A stretch of 6,395 nucleotides of DNA, from assembly GCA_025455225.1 (NCBI GenBank), contig JALOMY010000175.1, forward strand, positions 1 to 6,395. Direction: 5' to 3'. This DNA comes from Cyclobacteriaceae bacterium (lineage in GTDB: Bacteria > Bacteroidota > Bacteroidia > Cytophagales > Cyclobacteriaceae). The notes under the pieces were generated by a model, which made no database searches, was not told where the DNA came from, and saw nothing but the letters and a program-made list of their open reading frames with translations. How positions within the stretch are numbered: the stretch's first letter is position 1; every line of letters starts with the position of its first letter. The translations under genes and the position numbers were made by a program. Positions 1 through 5,288 of this stretch are shown here, one piece after another.

Positions 1-357
1 ATGGAGAAGTTTGGTGAAAAACTGGGAATGCAGATGGCTCCGATTTGTCCTGAAGTATTTACTTCGTTAGTCGAACAAGAGGGTGATGCTTCACCAGCAG
101 ATGTTGAACTTACCGGGCAAGTACGAACCGTAGAAGTAGGTGAATTTGTTTACCTCGTGGTTAAAGAATCATCGGGAAAAGAACATCGGTTATTATGGAT
201 GGAATACTTCCCCGGCTCGGATGACTACCAGGATAACCCTAAAAAATTTACCGGAAAGCAGGTTTCATTAACGTATAAGTTGGTAGAAAGTTACTCGCCT
301 AAAGCCAAGGTGTATTACGACACAAAAGTGATTACCGGCATTCAGGTTATGAATTAA
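1..357 (+). CDS. Hypothetical protein, probably the C-terminal part of a longer protein
   Basis: I do not recognise a named family. The frame is open from the first base of the window and begins with an ATG, but with no upstream sequence I cannot tell whether this is the true start or an internal Met. The opening residues (about 1-24, FGEKLG..MAPICPEVF with a single Cys16) look like the end of an alpha-helical domain rather than a protein N-terminus, and there is no signal peptide, so I favour a 5'-truncated gene. Residues about 35-117 alternate polar and hydrophobic positions as in a small beta-barrel: ELTGQVRTVEVGEF, LLWMEYFPGS, GKQVSLTYKLVE, then a final strand ending at ITGIQV. An OB-like fold is possible but is inference. 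The stop codon overlaps that of the convergent peptidase gene. The reading frame is secure; the function is unknown. Confidence 0.75.
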   Translation: MEKFGEKLGMQMAPICPEVFTSLVEQEGDASPADVELTGQVRTVEVGEFVYLVVKESSGKEHRLLWMEYFPGSDDYQDNPKKFTGKQVSLTYKLVESYSPKAKVYYDTKVITGIQVMN

Positions 358-1214
358 TCATTCGGATCGTTGGCTGACCGGTAAGATTCGGCAACCTCCG
401 TCTGATTGGATTTGGATTTCGAATTGGCAACAGAAGCCTGTTCGTATTCCCATTGTTGCCAGTAACGGGTTAACGTCCTTAAATCATGTTCAATGCAGGG
501 ATAAAATTTATCCTGATAAGGAATGTTGGGTAGCTTTCCTTTAGCCAGACTTGCATGATCAAGGCCACCTGTCCATTCAAAGTGCCCCGGATCATACAAC
601 GATCTCCACCGGCCTCCCCATCGTAATCCCAGTTGTTCGCCCTGAACCCCGATTTTGTACCAGAGCTTTTTATTATGCCATTGTGGAACCCCGTCAATAA
701 GAGGTACTACATCAACAGCAAGACCGTATTGGTGTTTTGATTTACCGGCACCACTACGGGTGTACTTTCGGCCCATACTCTTATACTCCGATTGTTTGGC
801 GTGAGTTCGGTACGTCTCAACAACAGCCAGCTCAATTCCTCTCGCTTTGCATCTGCGTATTAACTCATTAACCCGGTCGCGAAAATAGGGATGAAGTGCG
901 CTCAGGTCGTTGATCATGGGTAAACTTCCGCGATCTTTTCCAAACGTATAATTCGCCACGGTCGACCATTGAATCCACCCATTAACCGTATCTTCCATGA
1001 TCTTACGGTACTCATCATTTCTTAGTTCCATTAAAACGAGTTCAGCTCGCTTTAATGAATCCTCGTAAGCCATTTGTCGTTCGCGTTGTTCACGCTCAAT
1101 ACGGTTTAGTATCTCCACTTCCGCACGGCAATCGTACGGTGCAAACAAGGCATTCTGACTGTAAACGAATGTGGAAAGGGTAAGGTAAAAAAGTGAGACC
1201 AGGGTCGGTTTCAT
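354..1214 (-). CDS. Secreted M15-family zinc peptidase (D-Ala-D-Ala carboxypeptidase / L,D-endopeptidase type)
   Basis: This is a predicted exported peptidoglycan peptidase of 286 residues. Residues 1-20 form a signal peptide (Lys2, hydrophobic core, cleavage near VYS-QN), with no lipobox. Residues about 30-80 are highly charged and probably helical (RIEREQRERQ). The catalytic domain spans about 105-215. It carries the LAS/M15 pattern: Arg136 in ETYRT, the zinc ligands His161 and Asp168 in SKHQYGLAVD, and DPGHFEW with zinc ligand His211 and the acidic residue Asp208 three positions before it, where the family has its catalytic acid. The WGGRW segment (199-203) also fits the M15C endolysin/CwlK-like branch. 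The family cuts D-Ala-D-Ala or L-Ala-D-Glu bonds in wall peptides, and I cannot choose between them. A C-terminal tail of about 70 residues is polar and low in complexity near its end. The ATG lies about 25 bases after the likely transcription start; no Shine-Dalgarno sequence is visible. It could serve in wall turnover; no phage genes are adjacent. Confidence 0.9.
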   Translation of the reverse strand: MKPTLVSLFYLTLSTFVYSQNALFAPYDCRAEVEILNRIEREQRERQMAYEDSLKRAELVLMELRNDEYRKIMEDTVNGWIQWSTVANYTFGKDRGSLPMINDLSALHPYFRDRVNELIRRCKARGIELAVVETYRTHAKQSEYKSMGRKYTRSGAGKSKHQYGLAVDVVPLIDGVPQWHNKKLWYKIGVQGEQLGLRWGGRWRSLYDPGHFEWTGGLDHASLAKGKLPNIPYQDKFYPCIEHDLRTLTRYWQQWEYEQASVANSKSKSNQTEVAESYRSANDPND

Positions 1215-1245
1215 AAAAAATATCCAACTATAAGCCAGTATGCTG

Positions 1246-1253
1246 CAAAACTA
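1246..1253 (-). promoter_or_regulatory. Bacteroidota -7 box of the M15 peptidase gene
   Basis: On the minus strand this reads TAGTTTTG, a perfect match to the Bacteroidota -7 consensus TAnnTTTG. It lies 31 bases before the ATG, which puts transcription start at roughly 1239 and gives a leader of about 25 bases. No good -33 TTTG box is found at the usual distance; the nearest is a TTTC about 24 bases upstream. Since it lies beyond the hairpin that follows the neighbouring gene, the peptidase is probably transcribed on its own. Confidence 0.55.
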
Positions 1254-1315
1254 CTATTTCTTTTTGATTTAGTCAGGGAAATGAATGATTCCTGTTGCTA
1301 ATGCGGATGATGGAT

Positions 1316-1353
1316 AAAATAAAGAAACTCCTGTCCCGAAGTTTCTTTATTTT
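1316..1353 (-). terminator. AT-rich hairpin, likely terminator of the small exported protein gene
   Basis: A 14-bp perfect stem (1316-1329 with 1340-1353) encloses a 10-base loop, 17 bases past the stop codon of the minus-strand gene. The outer part of the stem on the minus strand is T-rich (TTTCTTTATTTT) and stands in for a U tract. The stem has very few G-C pairs, so it is weaker than a classical intrinsic terminator and could instead be a 3'-end stabilising or processing structure. Being nearly symmetric, it could act on either strand, but only the minus strand has a gene leading into it. Confidence 0.5.
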
Positions 1354-1369
1354 CTTGAATTTGAAATGT

Positions 1370-1831
1370 TCAGGAGTCTTGTTCCTTATTCATTTCAGCC
1401 ATCATCTGCTCATAGCGTTCTTTTACCGAAGGATCTTCAGAAATTGCTTTCTTAACTTTATTGTACGTTGTTCCTCCAACGTATTCGGTTGCCATAGTCT
1501 TAAAAGTTTCCTGGATTTTAGCCGTTTGTTCATCTTTAAACTGAATAATAGATTTGATGGCGGCTATTTCTTCCGGTGTTGCCTTCGCTTCAGCTAGTTT
1601 AGCATCATCAGAAATGATTTTTGATAATTCATTGTACCGGGCGGCAGTTACGGCCTCATTGTTTTTAACCATTTCAGAAATGGATTCCATTAAAGTGGAT
1701 TTCATATCATTAATGGAATCCATCAAGACTGCATACTTCTTTATTTCTTCATCAGAAACGGTTTCCTGCGCCACCACGTGCTGAAGGGTGAATGCCAGGA
1801 GGAATGCGAGGTAATACTTCATCATCTTCAT
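1370..1831 (-). CDS. Small exported helical protein, possibly DUF4168-like
   Basis: This 153-residue protein has a signal peptide (MKMMKYY, hydrophobic stretch 7-20, cleavage near VVA-QE) and a mature part of about 132 residues. The mature part is rich in Glu, Lys, Met and Ala, lacks cysteine, and is almost entirely compatible with amphipathic helices. The opening SDEEIKKYA (26-34), a central AKATPEEIAAIKSI (82-95) and the closing VKERYEQMMAEM (136-147) recall the layout of DUF4168 proteins of Bacteroidota. That match is from memory, and no function is known for that family. It is likely periplasmic. The first ATG is preceded by GAAGAAGT, a weak purine-rich site; Met3 and Met4 are other possible starts that would keep the signal peptide. 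A hairpin follows the stop. Its coding sequence contains a 14-bp inverted repeat, described separately. Confidence 0.8.
   Translation of the reverse strand: MKMMKYYLAFLLAFTLQHVVAQETVSDEEIKKYAVLMDSINDMKSTLMESISEMVKNNEAVTAARYNELSKIISDDAKLAEAKATPEEIAAIKSIIQFKDEQTAKIQETFKTMATEYVGGTTYNKVKKAISEDPSVKERYEQMMAEMNKEQDS
1680..1723. repeat. 14-bp perfect inverted repeat inside the small exported protein gene
   Basis: The arms are 1680-1693 (ATGGATTCCATTAA) and 1710-1723 (its exact reverse complement), with a 16-base spacer. In the protein they fall in the two similar peptides MDSI (37-40) and LMESI (47-51). Each arm core is itself almost palindromic, so the two arms are also near-direct repeats with one mismatch. 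The transcript could fold into a stable hairpin here, but the arrangement can also follow simply from encoding two similar peptides. Confidence 0.8.
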
Positions 1832-1874
1832 ACTTCTTCGGTTTAGTTAAAAAATCAGATTACTACAAGCTGGC

Positions 1875-1903
1875 ATTATACGGAGATTGATTTTACAGGA
1901 CAA
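1875..1903 (-). promoter_or_regulatory. Possible promoter of the small exported protein gene
   Basis: Read on the minus strand, TTGTCC (1898-1903) is followed after 17 bases by TATAAT (1875-1880), which looks like a classical sigma-70 -35/-10 pair about 44 bases before the ATG. This is not the usual Bacteroidota -7 box; a TTG followed about 20 bases later by TA would partly fit the phylum's pattern as well. No TAnnTTTG match is found closer to the gene. It is tentative, because such matches arise easily in AT-rich DNA. Confidence 0.3.
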
Positions 1904-1970
1904 GCTTTTTTTTTCAAGGCCTGTATATGGGTGAAAAGTGGGTAACCAGTTTATGCAATCGATTGAATAA

Positions 1971-2002
1971 TTTCCATTTCAGGTTTTCAATCTTTATTTT
2001 TG
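1971..2002 (+). promoter_or_regulatory. Bacteroidota-type promoter of the PEPCK gene
   Basis: The -7 box TATTTTTG (1995-2002) matches TAnnTTTG exactly. Twenty bases upstream, TTTC (1971-1974) is a one-mismatch version of the -33 TTTG box. Transcription would start near 2008-2010, giving a leader of only about 15 bases before the ATG at 2024. The box overlaps an in-frame TTG at 2000, which argues against that codon as the translation start. Confidence 0.55.
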
Positions 2003-2023
2003 GGCCAAGTTTATAATCAACAC

Positions 2024-3880
2024 ATGATACAAGACCTGATCGCTCAAAGCACTTATTCTATAAAACATGCAGAAGCCCTTGAATGGGTTAAAAATATAGC
2101 TGAGTTATGTAAGCCTGATCATATCCGGTGGTGCAACGGTTCAGCTGAAGAATACCAGGAATTGTGCGACATGCTGGTGGCAAAGGGTACGTTTATCCGG
2201 TTGAATCCTGAAAAAAGACCAAACAGTTTTGCTTGTTTTTCAGATCCCAGCGATGTGGCCCGAGTTGAAGACCGTACGTATATCTGTAGCCGTAAAAAGG
2301 AGAATGCGGGCCCGACCAATAACTGGGTGGATCCCAAGGTGATGAAGCAAACCCTTCAATCTTTACTGGATGGAAGCATGAAGGGTCGAACCATGTATGT
2401 AATTCCTTTTAGCATGGGCCCAATTGGTTCGGAAATCTCGCAGATCGGTGTTGAAATTACGGACTCAGAATACGTTGTGGTAAACATGCATCTGATGACC
2501 CGCGTAAGTTCTAAAGTAATGGATTTGCTGGGAACAGACGGAGAGTATGTAAAATGCCTGCATTCGGTTGGAGCACCACTTGAACCCGGACAACAAGACG
2601 CCAAATGGCCGACCAATCCGACTACAAAATACATTGTTCATTTTCCCGAAGAACGATCGATCATATCGTATGGATCTGGCTATGGCGGTAATGCGCTATT
2701 AGGCAAAAAATGTTTTGCCTTGCGAATTGCTTCGGTTATGGCCAACGAAGAAAATTGGCTGGCCGAACATATGTTGCTGGTCGGTGTACAGAGCCCGGAT
2801 GGAAAAAAGGATTATGTAGCAGCAGCGTTTCCAAGTGCTTGCGGTAAAACCAATTTTGCCATGCTGATTCCTCCCAAGGAGTTTGAAGGATGGAAAGTAA
2901 CCACGGTAGGCGATGATATTGCCTGGATCAAGGAAGGCGAAGATGGAAAATTATATGCCATCAACCCTGAAGCCGGCTATTTTGGTGTAGCACCCGGTAC
3001 AAATCAGAAAACAAATCCCAACGCCATTGCCACCATTTCCCGGAATACCATTTTCACTAATGTGGCTATAACCGAAGATGGCGATGTTTGGTGGGAAGGT
3101 TTAACCAAGGAACCCCCGAAAAACCTGATTGATTGGCGCGGACAGAAGTGGGATCCTTCCTCAGGCAAACCTGCCGCTCATCCAAACAGCCGGTTTACGG
3201 TGTCGGCAAGTCAAAATCCATGCATTGATCCTGACTGGGAGAATCCCAAAGGAGTTCCGGTGACTGCGTTTGTATTTGGAGGAAGACGAAGCACAACCAT
3301 TCCTTTGGTTTATCAATCCGCTAACTGGGCATTCGGGGTGTACCTGGCGGCAACCATGGGATCGGAGACAACGGCTGCTGCTTTTGGAGAGGTGGGCAAA
3401 GTAAGACGCGATCCGTTCGCCATGCTGCCGTTCTGTGGGTATCACATCAGCGATTATTTTAATCACTGGCTTCAGTTCGGAAGAGGCCTGTCGGCACCTC
3501 CCAGGATTTATGGTGTTAATTGGTTCCGCAAGGACAACAACGGCAATTTCATTTGGCCTGGTTTCGGAGATAATATGCGGGTGTTAAAGTGGATCGTTTT
3601 AAAAAGCCGCGGAGAAATCAATGCTGTGGAAAGCCCGATTGGCTGGATGCCGACTTATGAAGATATGGACTGGAACGGACTGGACTTCACCAAGGAACAG
3701 TTTGATAGTATTATGTCCATTGATCGTGAAGAGTGGAAAGCCGAATTGCTTGATCATGCTGAATTGTTTGAGCGTATGTACGATAAACTGCCTAAGGAAT
3801 TCATCTTCATGCGCGAATTGCTTTTATCAAACCTGTGGCGCTCTCCTGAGAAATGGAAGCTTGCACCTGAGCGGTTTTAA
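2024..3880 (+). CDS. pckG: Phosphoenolpyruvate carboxykinase, GTP-dependent
   Basis: This enzyme converts oxaloacetate and GTP to phosphoenolpyruvate, GDP and CO2 in the cytoplasm, the entry step of gluconeogenesis. The 618 residues match the usual length of the GTP family (about 600-625), not the ATP family (about 540). Visible landmarks include Arg80 (substrate-binding Arg in DVARVEDRTY), YGSGYGGNALLGKKCFALRIAS (216-237, with a metal-ligand Lys at 228-229), metal-ligand His249 in AEHML, the P-loop FPSACGKTN (269-277, with Lys275, Thr276 and the reactive-type Cys273), the metal-binding kinase-2 segment VGDD (295-298), and the FGGRRS segment (418-423). The catalytic set appears complete. I chose the ATG at 2024 because the longer in-frame TTG at 2000 lies within the probable -7 box. 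The start has no Shine-Dalgarno sequence. Its own promoter and a strong terminator make it a single-gene unit. Confidence 0.97.
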   Translation: MIQDLIAQSTYSIKHAEALEWVKNIAELCKPDHIRWCNGSAEEYQELCDMLVAKGTFIRLNPEKRPNSFACFSDPSDVARVEDRTYICSRKKENAGPTNNWVDPKVMKQTLQSLLDGSMKGRTMYVIPFSMGPIGSEISQIGVEITDSEYVVVNMHLMTRVSSKVMDLLGTDGEYVKCLHSVGAPLEPGQQDAKWPTNPTTKYIVHFPEERSIISYGSGYGGNALLGKKCFALRIASVMANEENWLAEHMLLVGVQSPDGKKDYVAAAFPSACGKTNFAMLIPPKEFEGWKVTTVGDDIAWIKEGEDGKLYAINPEAGYFGVAPGTNQKTNPNAIATISRNTIFTNVAITEDGDVWWEGLTKEPPKNLIDWRGQKWDPSSGKPAAHPNSRFTVSASQNPCIDPDWENPKGVPVTAFVFGGRRSTTIPLVYQSANWAFGVYLAATMGSETTAAAFGEVGKVRRDPFAMLPFCGYHISDYFNHWLQFGRGLSAPPRIYGVNWFRKDNNGNFIWPGFGDNMRVLKWIVLKSRGEINAVESPIGWMPTYEDMDWNGLDFTKEQFDSIMSIDREEWKAELLDHAELFERMYDKLPKEFIFMRELLLSNLWRSPEKWKLAPERF

Positions 3881-3899
3881 TCCGGATTTACTATTTGAT

Positions 3900-3925
3900 A
3901 GCCCCGTTAGTCAGGGGCTTTTTTT
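3900..3925 (+). terminator. Intrinsic terminator after the PEPCK gene
   Basis: A 6-bp stem, AGCCCC (3900-3905) with GGGGCT (3914-3919), and an 8-base loop run straight into seven T residues ending at 3925. The structure begins 20 bases after the PEPCK stop codon. G-C-rich stem plus T tract is the classical rho-independent form, and it separates PEPCK from the transporter operon. Confidence 0.88.
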
Positions 3926-3950
3926 ATGACGTCTTTTCTATAAAAAGTGA

Positions 3951-3981
3951 TTTGTATAAGTGAATTAATAGGTATACTTTG
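3951..3981 (+). promoter_or_regulatory. Possible promoter of the peptide transporter operon
   Basis: TTTG (3951-3954) matches the Bacteroidota -33 box. Downstream, TATACTTTG (3973-3981) resembles the -7 box TAnnTTTG but has one extra base between TA and TTTG. Counted to the ACTTTG end, the spacing to the -33 box is close to the usual 19-20 bases. Transcription would start near 3987, about 27 bases before the ATG, and it lies beyond the PEPCK terminator, where a new promoter is expected. Confidence 0.42.
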
Positions 3982-4013
3982 AAATCCATAAGCAGTTGAA
4001 AAGCTGATTGTTA

Positions 4014-5267
4014 ATGAACCTGAACCAACGCATTCAATTAATCCGAACAGGATTTTCTTCTACCTTTTGGATTGCCAATACGTTAGAACTTTTTGAACGG
4101 CTTGCCTACTATGGCTCAAAAGCCATCCTTACCGTTTACCTCGCGAACAAGGTAGGTTTAAATGAAGAGGCAGGGTTTCTTGCAGGAATTTTCAATCTGG
4201 TTCTCTATTCACTTCCCATTGTCGCTGGAGTGTTCGTGGATAAATACGGTTTCCGGAAAACATTAACGGCTTGCTTTATTTTCTTCTGCATCGGCTATTT
4301 CTTAATTGGAATGGCGGGTTTGGAATTCGGGCAGGATGTAGTCAATCTGTTCGGAAAGAGAAACTATGTTCTTGCAGTATTATTACTCACAGCAATAGGA
4401 GGGTCGTTGATCAAGCCTTGTATCGTAGGTACGGTGACTAAAACATCTTCTCCCGATTCAAGAGCCCTTGGCTTTTCCATTTACTATACGCTGGTAAACC
4501 TGGGCGGTGCTATTGGTCCGATGATTGCCTTGCAAGTACGCGAAGAATGGGGAATTGAATATGTGCTGATCATGTCTTCCATTACTTCCTTACTGTTAAT
4601 CGTTGGCACCTTATTATTTTTCAAGGAACCCGATACGCAGGCCGTAAACGAAGAGGTCCGTACTTTCCGGAAGGTATTCAGCGATATGATTCTGGTATTC
4701 GGAAATCTCAAGTTCATGACGTTTCTTTTGATTTTCTCCGGTTTCTGGATGATGTTCTGGCAGATATTTTATTCTTTTCCATTTTACATTACGGATATAT
4801 TAAAGTTTGAGCGCTTTGAATTACTGGAGACGGTCGATGCCTGGTGTATCATTATATTAACTGTTCCGGTAACGGCATTGGTAAGCAAGTGGAAGCCCAT
4901 TACCGCTATGACTCTCGGTTTTATAATTTCCAGTTTGTCATGGGTAATTATCGGTTTCTGGCAATCAATTGCTGCCTCAATTATTGGTATCGCTTTCTTT
5001 GCTTTAGGAGAAGCAACTCAGGCTCCCCGATTTTATGAATACGTAAGTTCGTTGGCTCCAAAAAATCAAGTAGGCACGTTTATGGGATTCTCGTTTTTAC
5101 CGGTGGCCATTGGCTCGTTTACAGCTGGAATTATTGCTGACTGGTTGAGGATTTCTTACTTGAACACCAATCCTTCCATGATGTGGTATTCCTTGGCGGG
5201 AATCGGATTGGTTTCCACGTTGCTGATGATTATTTATAACCTGATAGTTTCTAAAAGTTCAACCTAA
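4014..5267 (+). CDS. POT/PTR2-like major facilitator transporter, probably for di- and tripeptides
   Basis: This is a predicted inner-membrane, proton-driven peptide importer of 417 residues with about 12 membrane helices. The POT signature ExxERxxYY is present in helix 1 (Glu25, Glu28, Arg29, Tyr32, Tyr33), and Lys36 takes the place of the usual Arg. Other family marks are GGSLIKPC (129-136) with Lys134 in helix 4, FSIYYTLVNLG (154-164) in helix 5, and LGEATQAP...LAP (331-349) with Glu332 in helix 10; this Lys and Glu correspond to the residues that hold the peptide termini in known POT transporters. The linker between helices 6 and 7 is only about 30 residues, too short for the two extra helices of many bacterial POTs, which explains the short length. 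I chose the ATG at 4014 over a TTG two codons earlier; neither has a Shine-Dalgarno site. The following OPT transporter gene starts 21 bases after the stop, suggesting an operon. A different substrate remains possible. Confidence 0.85.
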   Translation: MNLNQRIQLIRTGFSSTFWIANTLELFERLAYYGSKAILTVYLANKVGLNEEAGFLAGIFNLVLYSLPIVAGVFVDKYGFRKTLTACFIFFCIGYFLIGMAGLEFGQDVVNLFGKRNYVLAVLLLTAIGGSLIKPCIVGTVTKTSSPDSRALGFSIYYTLVNLGGAIGPMIALQVREEWGIEYVLIMSSITSLLLIVGTLLFFKEPDTQAVNEEVRTFRKVFSDMILVFGNLKFMTFLLIFSGFWMMFWQIFYSFPFYITDILKFERFELLETVDAWCIIILTVPVTALVSKWKPITAMTLGFIISSLSWVIIGFWQSIAASIIGIAFFALGEATQAPRFYEYVSSLAPKNQVGTFMGFSFLPVAIGSFTAGIIADWLRISYLNTNPSMMWYSLAGIGLVSTLLMIIYNLIVSKSST

Positions 5268-5288
5268 ATCAATAAAAAAATCAAACCG

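Noticed and set aside
479..697. Minus-strand open frame of 72 codons inside the M15 peptidase gene
   Set aside because: It is an alternative frame of the same strand across the catalytic region, and the peptidase motifs are in the other frame.
1274..1294. Short inverted repeat (CAGGGA with TTCCTG) upstream of the peptidase gene
   Set aside because: It is a six-pair stem including a G-U pair with no T tract and no position that suggests an operator.
1295..1597. Plus-strand open frame of 100 codons, rich in Phe and Arg
   Set aside because: It lies mostly antisense to the well-supported exported protein gene, crosses the AT-rich hairpin, and has an unlikely low-complexity composition.
1902..1914. 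Run of nine T residues after AAGC in the divergent intergenic region
   Set aside because: There is no stem before it on either strand (the flanking CAAGC and CAAGG are direct, not inverted), and no gene reads into it that needs termination.
2356..2634. Minus-strand open frame of 92 codons within the PEPCK gene
   Set aside because: It is fully antisense to a highly conserved enzyme gene, and its translation shows no domain or sensible composition; the same holds for the frames at 2119-2337 and 3161-3466.
3621..3929. Plus-strand frame overlapping the PEPCK 3' end and the terminator
   Set aside because: It is an out-of-frame reading of the PEPCK coding sequence that runs through the terminator hairpin.
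4008..4013. TTG start two codons before the POT-like ATG
   Set aside because: ATG at 4014 is the preferred codon, no ribosome-binding site supports TTG, and the two added residues bring no recognisable extension.
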